64,000 nucleotides of DNA from Nostoc edaphicum CCNP1411 (GCF_014023275.1 NZ_CP054698.1:6843001-6907000), one strand, 5' to 3'. Shown: positions 36,793-46,763, counted from the first letter of the stretch. Translations and numbers: made by a program. Notes: a model not told the origin generated them from the sequence alone.

Positions 36793-37104
36793 TTAATTCT
36801 TTTTCACATCACGAGCCATGTTGAGGTAGTAGTCGTCAATTTTGGCATTAGAACGACGGCGGTTAGTGGTAGGAATTTTAGGAGTGTTATCCCGATTCGT
36901 TTCAATTGGCTTTTTTGCAGAAGCTTGTTTTATACTTTGCACTTCATCAGATTCCAAGAAATAACCAGAACTACTAAATCCGAACAGCTTGGCAAAAAAA
37001 CCAAATAAATTTCCTACGGAATTGGAAACACTTTTGAATAGAACACCAAACAAGCCTTGAAGACGAAGGAACAAGTTCCGAACAGTTTGAGTTAAACGAA
37101 ACAT
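36793..37104 (-). CDS. Conserved-looking hypothetical protein, 103 aa
   Basis: The 103-residue protein starts with an amphipathic, Phe/Leu/Gly-rich stretch (residues 1-47: MFRLTQTVRNLFLRLQGLFG then VGNLFGFFAKLFGF), followed by a Ser/Lys/Arg-rich, probably disordered tail ending in KIDDYYLNMARDVKKN. The N-terminal repeats of LFG/LFGF resemble membrane-surface-binding helices. I recall similar small proteins in Nostoc but cannot name a function. The ATG at 37104 has only a weak ribosome binding site (AGAGGGTGCTGTT upstream). Confidence 0.6.
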   Translation of the reverse strand: MFRLTQTVRNLFLRLQGLFGVLFKSVSNSVGNLFGFFAKLFGFSSSGYFLESDEVQSIKQASAKKPIETNRDNTPKIPTTNRRRSNAKIDDYYLNMARDVKKN

Positions 37105-37375
37105 AACAGCACCCTCTATGATTGCCTATTATTCATTGTGACTTAATTCCAATAGGAGGAATGGTGCTATGCAAAAAATCTACCAGGCGTAGGCGTGAGA
37201 ACAAAGAGAATTTCTTACAGGTTACATTTGCAACATTCCTATTTGGCACTACTAACTCTATAACTGCGTCAACCATATTGCAGCTAAATTACTGTATCAG
37301 TTTTCCTGGTGCAGCAATTTAACCTTGATATGGAATTAAATATAACCAATAAACCTTATTTAGTCAGTAGACGTA

Positions 37376-39667
37376 ATGACAACTCAGTTCTGGGGAAAAA
37401 CCATAGAAATCAATGCTACTCTAACTAACTTACTATTTAACCCTGTGCGTAAACGCTTACTTCTATGTCGCAGCAAGCTACGCAAAGCGTCTGGTAGAGT
37501 TGCAGCTAGTAGCCTTTTCATTCGTCAAGGTTGGTGGCTTTTAAGGAAGCGTCTGTTGCCATTATTATGTCTGATATCGTTCGTTGCGGTATTGCTATTC
37601 AACAGCTTTGCCCCTGCTATTGCCCAACTACCTCCTCAACCTCGTCAAGAAATTCGGGGCGTGTGGCTGAGTGGTAACGATTTTAGCGTTTTCAGAAATC
37701 GCTCAAAGGTGCAAGCAGCCATGAGCCAACTGCGGCAGCTAAACTTTAACACCGTTTATCCAGTCGTGTGGAACGATGGCTATACACATTACCCCAGTGC
37801 CATCATGCAAAAAAAGGGTATTCCCTTCTTCTTCAAAGGAACAGATGGACAAGATGTGATTGCAGACATTATCAGCCAAGCCCGCAGAGAAGGTCTACTA
37901 GCAATACCCTGGTTTGAATTTGGTTTCATGGTTCCCCTAACTTCGGAACTTGCGTCGCAGCATCCAGATTGGCTGACACAAAAACGGGATGGGACTCAAA
38001 CTTCAATTAGTGCTGCGGGTGAAGTAGCGTGGTTGAATCCGTTTCACCCCGAAGTGCAAAAGCTTATCACTGAACTCGTGATGGAAGTCATTACTCAATA
38101 CGATGCTGATGGCGTTCAATTTGACGACCACATGAGTTTACCTGTGGATTTTGGTTACGATAAGTACACAATTAATCTATATACTCAAGAAACTGGTAAT
38201 CCTCCCCCACCCAATCCCCAAGCCCAAGCATGGATAAAATGGCGGGCAGATAAAATCACTACATTCATGGTAGACCTCCACCAAACCGTGAAAGCCCGAA
38301 AACCGAATGCTATCTTCGCAGTTTCTCCCAATTACTATGATTTTGCCTACAAGCTGCAACTGCAAGACTGGCTGAACTGGGTACGGTTGGGTATTGTCGA
38401 TGAGTTGGTCATGCAGGTATACCGTAATGATTTAGAAAGTTTTATCGCTCAAATTAATCGCCCAGAAGTTTTAGAAACCCAAAAAGTCATCCCAACTGGT
38501 ATCGGTATTATGGCGGGGTTACGAAATCGTCCAGTTTCCATGCCACAAATCCAATCCCAGGTACAAGCGGCGCAACAACGCGGTTTAGGTAGCGGCTTTT
38601 TCTACTACGAAAGCCTTTGGGATATCGCCCCGGAACCAGCAGCACAACGCCAGTCAGCATTTGCGGCTCTTTTCCCGAAACCAGCGTTGCGCGATATCTC
38701 TCAAAATACACCCCGCAAGCCAACTTTTGATACCATATCCCTACCTTTATATCCAAAACCTTCCCTTGGCCAACGGGTTCGTGGCTATTTTCTGGAAATA
38801 GCGATCGCAAATGGTCAACCAAGGCGTATCTTATTAGATACAGGTTCAGCAGGGCTACGAGTTCCCAAAGAGTTTTTAGGTAATGCTCCTATCCGCAGAA
38901 CGGGACAAAATATCAAGGAGGTATTAAGTGATGGTACTATCCTGGAGGGAGAATTAGTTTATACTAATGTCCGATTTGGCTTGCTTCCCGCAGCAGAACC
39001 CGTTCCGGTACAAGTTGTTACTAGCCGCCAATGTATTGCCCAAAAGCCTAATTGTTCAGCAAAGAGTGGTGCGCCATTTTCCGGTATTATCGGTGTCAAC
39101 TATTTTGAAAAGTCACTTCCCTATAATCCGTTGAGGAAATTACCAGGCAATCTGAGTAACGGATTTATCGTGATTGGAAATGGTGGTAGTAACAACAATG
39201 GCAGCCTAATTCTCGGTTTGACTGCCAACAATCAAGCAGGTTTCAAAATGGCTCCTTGGAGTAAACAAAGCGAAATTAATGGTGTACCCGGTAACAGATG
39301 GGACTCTCAACTGAGTAAAGTTTGTTTAACTCTTGCTGCGAGTTCTGCTAAAAATTCTTGTAATGGCAAAATGATCACTGATACTGGAACCATTAATGGT
39401 TTGGCTGAATTCAAGTCAGCTTCCACAGCAGGTAAACTCAAACCAGGAGTATTACGTTCAGCAAATACTCTGAAAGTAGCAATTAATAGCATTTTTGATT
39501 ACAGCTTGGCACCAGGAAACCGCGACGGATTTAATCGCTGGAATTTGAGTATTTCTTCACAGGCAGAACTTCCTATATTTGTAAATACTGGCATCGCATT
39601 TTTTGATAAATACGATGTCCTCTTTGACCAAGTTAATGGAAGACAAGGTTTTCGCAGTCGGCGGTAA
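37376..39667 (+). CDS. GHL10-family glycoside hydrolase fused to a pepsin-like aspartic protease domain
   Basis: The 763-residue protein has a basic N-terminus, a signal/membrane segment (about 59-83, ending PAIAQ), and a family-10-like glycosidase domain (about 92-430; EIRGVWLSGNDF, VYPVVWNDGYTHYPS, the DGVQFDDHMS catalytic-region text, FAVSPNYYDFAY). The C-terminal about 310 residues read as a two-lobed aspartic protease: LLDTGSAGLRV with Asp488 and ITDTGTINGL with Asp669. They also carry the FSGIIGVNYF word, like the pepsin FDGILGLGF, and a C-terminal end FFDKYDVLFDQVNGRQGF, like the pepsin YYTVFDRxNxxxGFA. It is exported or membrane-tethered, so both domains would act on envelope or extracellular glycoproteins or polysaccharides. 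The N-terminal CRSKLRKASG stretch is encoded by dispersed-repeat DNA. Confidence 0.8.
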   Translation: MTTQFWGKTIEINATLTNLLFNPVRKRLLLCRSKLRKASGRVAASSLFIRQGWWLLRKRLLPLLCLISFVAVLLFNSFAPAIAQLPPQPRQEIRGVWLSGNDFSVFRNRSKVQAAMSQLRQLNFNTVYPVVWNDGYTHYPSAIMQKKGIPFFFKGTDGQDVIADIISQARREGLLAIPWFEFGFMVPLTSELASQHPDWLTQKRDGTQTSISAAGEVAWLNPFHPEVQKLITELVMEVITQYDADGVQFDDHMSLPVDFGYDKYTINLYTQETGNPPPPNPQAQAWIKWRADKITTFMVDLHQTVKARKPNAIFAVSPNYYDFAYKLQLQDWLNWVRLGIVDELVMQVYRNDLESFIAQINRPEVLETQKVIPTGIGIMAGLRNRPVSMPQIQSQVQAAQQRGLGSGFFYYESLWDIAPEPAAQRQSAFAALFPKPALRDISQNTPRKPTFDTISLPLYPKPSLGQRVRGYFLEIAIANGQPRRILLDTGSAGLRVPKEFLGNAPIRRTGQNIKEVLSDGTILEGELVYTNVRFGLLPAAEPVPVQVVTSRQCIAQKPNCSAKSGAPFSGIIGVNYFEKSLPYNPLRKLPGNLSNGFIVIGNGGSNNNGSLILGLTANNQAGFKMAPWSKQSEINGVPGNRWDSQLSKVCLTLAASSAKNSCNGKMITDTGTINGLAEFKSASTAGKLKPGVLRSANTLKVAINSIFDYSLAPGNRDGFNRWNLSISSQAELPIFVNTGIAFFDKYDVLFDQVNGRQGFRSRR

Positions 39668-39706
39668 GAGGAAAGTAAAGACTTCCTCCCTCAGATGCCT
39701 TCAAAA

Positions 39707-40597
39707 CTAATTTTCCTGAACCAGCAAAACTGATTTTACGGGACGCTTGATAGGATTTCCTTCCAAATCAACCTTCCCGTTAAAGGTTTTGCCCTTGTAA
39801 TAAAGTGAAGACGAACTCCCCCCATCCAAATTCATCGCTTGATCAGCACCAAGAGTTTTCATAAAATCAGCTAATGCTGGTAAGGATATCCCAGAGTTCG
39901 CGGGAGCCGAGGGTTTTTGAGCCACCATAACTAAAATAACGCTGCCATCACGAGTGATACCCACAGCAGTCCTGGCATTGGGTTGGTTACTGCCAAGTGC
40001 ATCTCGTGTATTGGCATTATCTACAAAGCCCTCTTTTACTGATGTGAGTTCTGGTAATAGGCGTGGGCCAGCACCTATAGCATCGACTAACTGACAACCT
40101 GCTGGTGGTGACTGACTGTGTAGGGCAATAGAATAACTGATAGTTTGCCCACATAAGTAGCTGCGAAATTCTGCACGATTGAATATTTGACCCAGGTAAG
40201 GTTTTAAGTTGGGATTGTTTACCAGTCGCTCATTTTCCTTGGGGTCAGCAACCAACTTCCCTTGTAGGATGACATAGGATGTAGATTTTTGGTTAACTGG
40301 GTCAAAAAAGCCTGCGTTCAAAATGGCTACGGCTCGATGTTTTTGGGCAAATTCTTCTACAGTGGCTACTTTTTCTGATAGTGCAGGAGTCACCAAAAAT
40401 CCGCTATTCGCTGGAATCAGCACGATGTGAGCGATGCTTTGGGGCAAAGTGCGCTCGAAGTAGCGAATAGTTTTTGGTGGTAAAGATGCAACAGTCGTTA
40501 TTGATGGTGTTGAAGAACGCAAATTAAACCACAACACCATTGTCAAACTAATTAATATCAAAGCCAGTAGTTTGATTTTCCTCACATTTAAACTCAC
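39707..40597 (-). CDS. Phosphodiester glycosidase (NAGPA) family protein, exported
   Basis: The 296-residue protein has an N-terminal signal anchor (about 8-26) and the NAGPA/DUF2233 domain: GFFDPVNQKSTSYVI, AIGAGPRLL, NARTAVGITRDGSVILVMV and NLDGGSSSSLYYKGK. The last two are the catalytic hallmark segments of the family, related to the enzyme that uncovers mannose-6-phosphate; in bacteria it acts on exopolysaccharide or cell-wall sugar phosphodiesters. It converges with the glycosidase-protease gene (40 bases between stops). The pair may share an envelope-glycan theme, but they are on opposite strands and so not an operon. Confidence 0.87.
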   Translation of the reverse strand: MSLNVRKIKLLALILISLTMVLWFNLRSSTPSITTVASLPPKTIRYFERTLPQSIAHIVLIPANSGFLVTPALSEKVATVEEFAQKHRAVAILNAGFFDPVNQKSTSYVILQGKLVADPKENERLVNNPNLKPYLGQIFNRAEFRSYLCGQTISYSIALHSQSPPAGCQLVDAIGAGPRLLPELTSVKEGFVDNANTRDALGSNQPNARTAVGITRDGSVILVMVAQKPSAPANSGISLPALADFMKTLGADQAMNLDGGSSSSLYYKGKTFNGKVDLEGNPIKRPVKSVLLVQEN

Positions 40598-41033
40598 TTG
40601 CGGTTAGCTAAAACAAAGTTGATTTAATAATACTTTTACAACATCTGTAAAAGATTAGCAGAAAAATACCTTCACAGTTTTGCGCGTTGGTTACTACCTA
40701 ATGAACCGCAAAAAATCAAAGTTTTAAAAATTGGATTAAGCATAAAAGTAATTGACGCTGACTCTGTGATATTTCTGTTTCTGGGCAATCGCTAATTTTT
40801 GGCTGATGGTAAAAATGCTCTCAAAAGACCTACTCAATGGAAACCACTTGTTAGAATTAAAAGACAAGCGCTGCAAAACACCTTGTCCCTCATAGAGATT
40901 GAAACGCTTGAAAATTACTAAATCCCTATTGGGGATTGAAATTAAGACCATGTTACGAAGCACAAACCTAAAAAATATCTCCAAAAAATTCGCCATAGCC
41001 AGAAATTCTGCTTCTTTCAAAGAAAATGAAGCA
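40598..41033. other. Region between NAGPA-family gene and small frames, with a CRISPR-like repeat unit
   Basis: Mostly AT-rich DNA. At 40906-40942 the sequence contains AAATCCCTATTGGGGATTGA, which ends like cyanobacterial CRISPR repeats (GGGATTGAAA). A more degenerate relative (TCCCTCATAGAGATTGAAAC) lies directly before it at 40886-40905. There are no spacers and no array. Confidence 0.35.
40906..40942 (+). repeat. Solitary CRISPR-repeat-like unit
   Basis: The 37-base word begins GCTTGAAAATTACT and ends AATCCCTATTGGGGATTGAA plus AT, with an internal AATCCC/GGGATT dyad. Cyanobacterial repeats of 36-37 bases share exactly this 3' half. Without a second full copy at about 70-base distance it is at best a relic. 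Confidence 0.35.
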
Positions 41034-41270
41034 ATGAGAGCTATTACATATAGTATGGATTTACTATTACCTGGTTTGTATATATGGCTACTTGGTTTTA
41101 GTTTTCGTATTGGTGGGAGCGTACCAGATGATATTCCCTATAAATATCCCGGTAAAATTCACAGTAACACTGGAATTGCTTTAGTATTACCAGGATATAG
41201 AATTTTTACGACTTACCAGGGTAGCTATGACCCTCAACAGACATCAAATACAGGGACTAACAGCTTTTAA
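41034..41270 (+). CDS. Hypothetical protein, 78 aa, uncertain
   Basis: From the ATG at 41034 the frame gives a hydrophobic start (MRAITYSMDLLLPGLYIWLL) and a polar tail (GSYDPQQTSNTGTNSF). The frame is open back to 40899, but the upstream codons overlap the CRISPR-like repeat and are less protein-like. No family is recognised. The 3' end overlaps the next frame by 44 bases, so the two may be pieces of one frameshifted gene. Confidence 0.3.
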   Translation: MRAITYSMDLLLPGLYIWLLGFSFRIGGSVPDDIPYKYPGKIHSNTGIALVLPGYRIFTTYQGSYDPQQTSNTGTNSF

Positions 41271-41457
41271 TTGTACGGTTCTCGACTCAAATACTTTTGA
41301 AACCTTAATGACTCAGGCAGGATATTCAATCTCAGGTAGCGCACCTGCACAGTCTAATAGAATAAAAGTATGGTGGATTCATAACGAATACCCAAGAGTC
41401 GAATCCGTGTATAGTCCAGACAAGAAAATAGTGATAACGGCGTATCATGTTAACTGA
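41227..41457 (+). CDS. Hypothetical protein, 76 aa, possible fragment
   Basis: The translation is protein-like (SNTFETLMTQAGYSISG, then KVWWIHNEYPRVESVYSPDK and VITAYHV). It ends in a strand pattern seen in small nuclease-like or toxin-like folds, but I cannot assign a family. It has no ribosome binding site ahead of the ATG (41227) and lies in a frame different from the preceding one. It may be the C-terminal half of a broken gene. Confidence 0.4.
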   Translation: MTLNRHQIQGLTAFNCTVLDSNTFETLMTQAGYSISGSAPAQSNRIKVWWIHNEYPRVESVYSPDKKIVITAYHVN

Positions 41458-41551
41458 TATTTTTCACTTCTATTAATCAATTTTCAAAGTAGGCAGAAAG
41501 TTTTGGTTGACAGTATTTTTTTGTTTGTGATACTTTCACCACCAAAATAAA

Positions 41552-43720
41552 TTAGCTATCTCCTATAACTGATTCCAATTCTAGAGACAGCGAATGTGTA
41601 TCTCTATATGTTGATGCAGGTAAGTACACTGTAAATTGAGTGCCTCTGCCTACTTGACTGTAAACATTGACAAAACCACCGTGGTTTTTAATAATACCCA
41701 ACACTGTGGAAAGCCCTAAACCCGTACCTTTTCCTACCTCTTTGGTAGTGAAAAATGGTTCAAAAATCCGTTCCTGGACTTCCGATGACATCCCCATCCC
41801 AGTATCCGTCACCACGATCGCAATATAAGAACCCACTTTCGCATCAATATTTATCTGGGCAGAATGTTCGCCAATCACCAGATTCTCCGCCGCAATCCTT
41901 AAAATTCCGCCATTTAGCATGGCATCGCGGGCGTTGATGACTAAATTTATCAGCACTTGATGTAGTTGAGTTATATCTCCACGAACGTACCAGAGATTTT
42001 TAGGGATATCTATCTGGCAAATAATGGAATTAGGAAATGTTTGAGCGATAATTTGCTCAATTTCTGCCATCAAAGGCTGGAATTGGACAATTGTTCGTTT
42101 GCCTTCAATACCTCGTGCAAAAGATAATACTTGCTTGAGCAAATTAGCACCGCGTTTAACATTATTTTCTAAAGTTTGCAGTATTTGCTGACTTTGCTGA
42201 TCGGGCAATTTCCTCTGCAACAGTTGAACTGACATTAAAATTGGGGATAGTATATTGTTCAGATCATGGGCGATACCGCCAGCTAAAGTACCGATACTCT
42301 CCAAACGTTGCGATCGCAAAAGTTGAGCTTCTAGTTGTTTCTGCTGCGTGATTTCGGTGTTCACACTTAAAATGGATTTGGGTTGTCCATTATCATGTCG
42401 TATCAGTGTCCACCGACTTTCAACGATAATTACTTTACCTTCCCTTGTCAGTTGATGCAACTCACCCCGCCACTCACCCGTATTCATTACCGTCAAGTAA
42501 GCATCTTCTAGCTGTGGTGAAATCTCTTTATACAAAAGTTGCAAAACATTCTTACCCAAAACTTCCTCAGCCTTCCAGCCGTATAAACTCTGGGCACCTT
42601 TATTCCAAAACAAAATTTGGTTGCGGATATTTCGTACCACAATTGCGTCAGTTGATACATCCAACAGCGCTGCTTGTTCACGGATTTTCTGTTCTGCCTG
42701 TTTTTGCTGAGTTACGTCTCGCGTCACTGCTAAATGGATGAACGTCCCATCAGATTCGTTACGCAGTGGTACAGCATGAGTCTCTATGTAGCGGCGAGTG
42801 CCTTTAAATCCAACGATTTCCAACTCCAAAGTCCCCTTGTTACCTTGGCAGATACTTTTATGTAAGTCGGCAAAGGCTGCTCTATACTCTGGCACAATTA
42901 CAGCATCAACTGGTTTGCCAATCAAAACATCAGCACTTTCCACTTCCATCATCACCAGCCCTTCTGCATTAATTTCTAAAAGGGTGCCATCCCTCGCAAT
43001 TAATTTGATACATTCTGGTTCTGCATCTATCATGGCTCGTAAACGATTTTCGCTTTGGCGTAGGGCCAATTCCGTCTGCTGAAGTTGCCTGATATAACGC
43101 CACAACAAGTCATACAGCAGCGCCACCAAAACCAAATCCACAATAGCCGCGATAAAAAATGTAACTATCGCCTTTTGGGAACTTGCTTGCGACTGCTGCA
43201 TTCCCTGCTGTAATAAATTTTGCTCTACCTCTAAAAAGTCGTGAATAAGCTGTTGGATTTCTTTGCTGTTTTGCTTGTCTTTGACAGATAAAATTCTCTG
43301 TCGAACTGCTTCAAATCCCTGGTTTTGTCTGAGGTAAATCTCTTCTTGCAGAATGTTGAGCCTACTGGTAATTTTCGGCTCCAGCAAAGAAATCCACTGC
43401 TGCTTTTGATGGTTATCAGCAGTTAACTTACTGAGAGTTTGAATGTGGCGATTAGTTTCTTCATAAGCTACAAGATAAGTTTTTAGATCATCTGCATCGG
43501 CTGTAATTAAGTAATTACGTTGTGCAGTCTCAGTATCTTGGAGCGTAGATTGGATACTTTCAACTTGGGTAATAACTTTATATGAGGATGTCACCCATTG
43601 CTGGTTGTGAATCAGCTTAACAGTATTGCCATAGGAGACTACAGCATTAGTAAATATAACTGCCAATGCTAGGACGAATATTGCTTTCAGCTTTTGGATT
43701 CGATACCATTTTTTGCTCAT
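41552..43720 (-). CDS. Sensor histidine kinase with CHASE3 and two PAS domains
   Basis: The 722-residue kinase has a first membrane span (about 12-32), a periplasmic CHASE3 domain (about 35-170, with the DTETAQRNYLITAD hallmark), a second span (about 185-207), two PAS domains (about 224-345 and 350-470), a HisKA domain (LESIGTLAGGIAHDLNNILSPI, phospho-acceptor His) and an HATPase domain with N (INLVINARDAM), G1 (VVTDTGMGMS) and G2 (GKGTGLGLSTV) boxes. It lacks an attached receiver domain, and no response regulator is adjacent. The LAGGIAHDLNN form of the H-box is typical of hybrid-type cyanobacterial kinases. A start at 43753 would add 11 residues. It probably senses an extracellular or envelope signal. 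Confidence 0.9.
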   Translation of the reverse strand: MSKKWYRIQKLKAIFVLALAVIFTNAVVSYGNTVKLIHNQQWVTSSYKVITQVESIQSTLQDTETAQRNYLITADADDLKTYLVAYEETNRHIQTLSKLTADNHQKQQWISLLEPKITSRLNILQEEIYLRQNQGFEAVRQRILSVKDKQNSKEIQQLIHDFLEVEQNLLQQGMQQSQASSQKAIVTFFIAAIVDLVLVALLYDLLWRYIRQLQQTELALRQSENRLRAMIDAEPECIKLIARDGTLLEINAEGLVMMEVESADVLIGKPVDAVIVPEYRAAFADLHKSICQGNKGTLELEIVGFKGTRRYIETHAVPLRNESDGTFIHLAVTRDVTQQKQAEQKIREQAALLDVSTDAIVVRNIRNQILFWNKGAQSLYGWKAEEVLGKNVLQLLYKEISPQLEDAYLTVMNTGEWRGELHQLTREGKVIIVESRWTLIRHDNGQPKSILSVNTEITQQKQLEAQLLRSQRLESIGTLAGGIAHDLNNILSPILMSVQLLQRKLPDQQSQQILQTLENNVKRGANLLKQVLSFARGIEGKRTIVQFQPLMAEIEQIIAQTFPNSIICQIDIPKNLWYVRGDITQLHQVLINLVINARDAMLNGGILRIAAENLVIGEHSAQINIDAKVGSYIAIVVTDTGMGMSSEVQERIFEPFFTTKEVGKGTGLGLSTVLGIIKNHGGFVNVYSQVGRGTQFTVYLPASTYRDTHSLSLELESVIGDS

Positions 43721-43753
43721 GCGATCGCCCTTTCTGCCGCAGATAACCTCCAT

Positions 43754-44762
<1,009 letters not shown>

Positions 44763-44844
44763 TAAAAACAGATGAATTGCGTCTCTAGACGCGGTTCATC
44801 ACCAAAAAAAATCACTGCCATAATCAATACCTATGTAATATTTC

Positions 44845-44873
44845 TTTACAAATCTCCATTTTGCTTCTAATGT
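44845..44873 (+). promoter_or_regulatory. Putative psbA promoter
   Basis: TTTACA (44845-44850), a 17-base spacer and TAATGT (44868-44873) form a plausible sigma-70-type -35/-10 pair. Transcription would start near 44880, giving a psbA leader of about 58 bases. The leader is AU-rich and ends with ACTTATAAAACA before the ATG, lacking a strong Shine-Dalgarno. Position is inferred from sequence only. Confidence 0.5.
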
Positions 44874-44937
44874 AATAAACATAGGTAAGCAAATTTGCTT
44901 ATCCAAATCATAAATAACTAACCGCACTTATAAAACA

Positions 44938-46020
44938 ATGACAACAACCTTACAACGTCGCGAAAGCGCCAACGTATGGGATCGATTCTGCGAATGGATC
45001 ACCAGCACCAACAACCGGATTTACATCGGTTGGTTCGGCGTAGTAATGATCCCCACCCTACTAGCAGCTACCGCTTGCTTCGTAATCGCCTTCATCGCCG
45101 CTCCTCCAGTAGACATCGATGGAATCCGTGAACCAGTAGCAGGTTCCTTGATCTACGGAAACAACATCATCTCCGGTGCAGTAGTACCTTCATCCAACGC
45201 TATCGGCTTGCACTTCTATCCAATCTGGGAAGCAGCTTCCTTAGATGAGTGGTTGTACAACGGCGGCCCTTACCAATTGGTAGTTTTCCACTTCCTGATT
45301 GGCGTATTCTGTTACATGGGTCGTGAATGGGAACTATCCTACCGCTTAGGAATGCGCCCTTGGATTGCGATCGCATACAGCGCTCCAGTAGCAGCAGCAA
45401 CCGCAGTCTTCTTGGTATACCCCATCGGACAAGGTTCATTCTCTGATGGTATGCCTTTGGGTATCTCAGGAACATTCAACTTCATGATCGTGTTCCAAGC
45501 AGAACACAACATCTTGATGCACCCCTTCCACCAACTAGGTGTAGCTGGTGTATTCGGCGGAAGCTTGTTCTCTGCAATGCACGGTTCACTAGTAACCTCT
45601 TCTTTGGTTCGTGAAACAACCGAAACCGAATCTCAAAACTACGGTTACAAATTCGGTCAAGAAGAAGAAACCTACAACATCGTTGCAGCCCACGGCTACT
45701 TCGGTCGTCTAATCTTCCAATACGCTTCTTTCAACAACAGCCGTTCACTGCACTTCTTCCTCGCAGCATGGCCTGTAATCGGCATCTGGTTCACCGCCTT
45801 GGGTGTAAGCACAATGGCGTTCAACTTGAACGGTTTCAACTTCAACCAATCAATCATTGACTCTGAAGGTCGTGTGATTGCAACTTGGGCGGATGTAATC
45901 AACCGCGCTAACCTGGGTATGGAAGTAATGCACGAGCGTAATGCTCACAATTTCCCTCTAGATTTGGCTGCTGGCGATTTTGCTCCTGTAGCTCTTACTG
46001 CTCCTGCTATCAACGGTTAA
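44938..46020 (+). CDS. psbA: Photosystem II D1 protein
   Basis: D1 binds the primary donor chlorophylls, pheophytin, plastoquinone QB and most ligands of the Mn4CaO5 cluster in thylakoid membranes. The 360-residue precursor is full length and matches D1 throughout ([20 protein letters not shown] through [10 protein letters not shown]). Residue 130 is Glu ([11 protein letters not shown]), the variant that stabilises charge separation and is typical of high-light D1 isoforms. The C-terminal 16-residue extension after Ala344 ([16 protein letters not shown]) would be removed by CtpA, exposing the carboxylate that binds the cluster. Codon use is C-ending at Phe, Asn and Tyr, unlike the neighbours, as expected for a very highly expressed gene. 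It has its own promoter and a strong terminator, so it is monocistronic. Nostoc genomes usually have several psbA copies. Confidence 0.98.
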   Translation: MTTTLQRRESANVWDRFCEWITSTNNRIYIGWFGVVMIPTLLAATACFVIAFIAAPPVDIDGIREPVAGSLIYGNNIISGAVVPSSNAIGLHFYPIWEAASLDEWLYNGGPYQLVVFHFLIGVFCYMGREWELSYRLGMRPWIAIAYSAPVAAATAVFLVYPIGQGSFSDGMPLGISGTFNFMIVFQAEHNILMHPFHQLGVAGVFGGSLFSAMHGSLVTSSLVRETTETESQNYGYKFGQEEETYNIVAAHGYFGRLIFQYASFNNSRSLHFFLAAWPVIGIWFTALGVSTMAFNLNGFNFNQSIIDSEGRVIATWADVINRANLGMEVMHERNAHNFPLDLAAGDFAPVALTAPAING

Positions 46021-46040
46021 TCCTGAAGTTTTGCTAAATT

Positions 46041-46075
46041 AAAAAGCGCTCTCCCTTTCGGGAGAGCGCTTTTTA
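46041..46075 (+). terminator. Strong intrinsic terminator of psbA
   Basis: AAAAAGCGCTCTCCC, a TTTC loop and GGGAGAGCGCTTTTT form a 15-bp GC-rich perfect stem with flanking A- and T-runs, 20 bases after the psbA stop. It also serves the convergent RibD-like gene. Confidence 0.92.
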
Positions 46076-46082
46076 ATATTCT

Positions 46083-46763
46083 CTACTTGAGTGTGCGGTA
46101 GTGTAAAAACAACTCACTTCCAATCTGACGAGTTTCAACGAGTTGGAGATGAGGAGCAGCATAAGGAACAAAACCTTCTCCCTCTACTGGGCTAGGGGCG
46201 TGCTTTCCTCCATAAATAACTGGCCAAATTGTCAACCACCAATCGTCAATTCGCTCTGCGTGCACTAGAGCAGCCGTTAAAGAGCCACCTCCCAAAGCAA
46301 CTACCTTGTTAATACCTCGCTCTGCCATCAAGTTGTAAGCTCGATCCCAGTCCAGGTCTGTATCTCCCAAATCAATTAATTCAGCCAGTTTTTGTAAGGT
46401 TGTTGTATCAGAATTGCGTTCCAAACCAGTTCGTGTTGTAAATATCCATCGCTCAATGTCCTGACTTAAAAAAGGCAAGTCCAGCGCTAGGTCAAGGGAA
46501 CCTGAGACAACGCAGGTAATAGGCTGGGGAGACTGACCCCGAACCTTACGTGCTGCCAAAAGTTCGGGATTGCGAATTGTAAAAGTTACCCCCTCAGCCC
46601 GAATTGTCCCTGCTCCTACCAGGATTAGATCAGCAAGGGAGACTTGATACTCCACGTGTGCTTGATCGTCTGGATCGGATTCACGAGGCGCTTTAGGATC
46701 TACGGCGCTAATTTTTCCATCGGCCGTCATGGCAAGAACCACAGTTGTTTGGATAGCTGACAT
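46083..46763 (-). CDS. RibD C-terminal-domain (dihydrofolate reductase-like) reductase
   Basis: The 226-residue protein is a stand-alone RibD C-terminal-like NADPH-dependent reductase: TTVVLAMTADGKISAVDPKAP at the start, DLILVGAGTIRAEGVTF and NKVVALGGGSLTAALV (nucleotide-binding loop) in the middle. The first step of riboflavin synthesis (deaminase domain) is missing, so it is either the reductase partner of a separate RibD or a broader member of the superfamily. It converges with psbA across their shared terminator. Confidence 0.8.
   Translation of the reverse strand: MSAIQTTVVLAMTADGKISAVDPKAPRESDPDDQAHVEYQVSLADLILVGAGTIRAEGVTFTIRNPELLAARKVRGQSPQPITCVVSGSLDLALDLPFLSQDIERWIFTTRTGLERNSDTTTLQKLAELIDLGDTDLDWDRAYNLMAERGINKVVALGGGSLTAALVHAERIDDWWLTIWPVIYGGKHAPSPVEGEGFVPYAAPHLQLVETRQIGSELFLHYRTLK

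Noticed and set aside
37161..37322. Short plus-strand frame of 53 codons with GGAGG next to its ATG
   Set aside because: The ribosome binding site is only about two bases from the ATG, too close for efficient use, and the protein has no clear features. It remains a weak possibility.
37376..40597. Operon of the glycosidase-protease and NAGPA-family genes
   Set aside because: They are convergent, not co-directional, so only a thematic link is possible.
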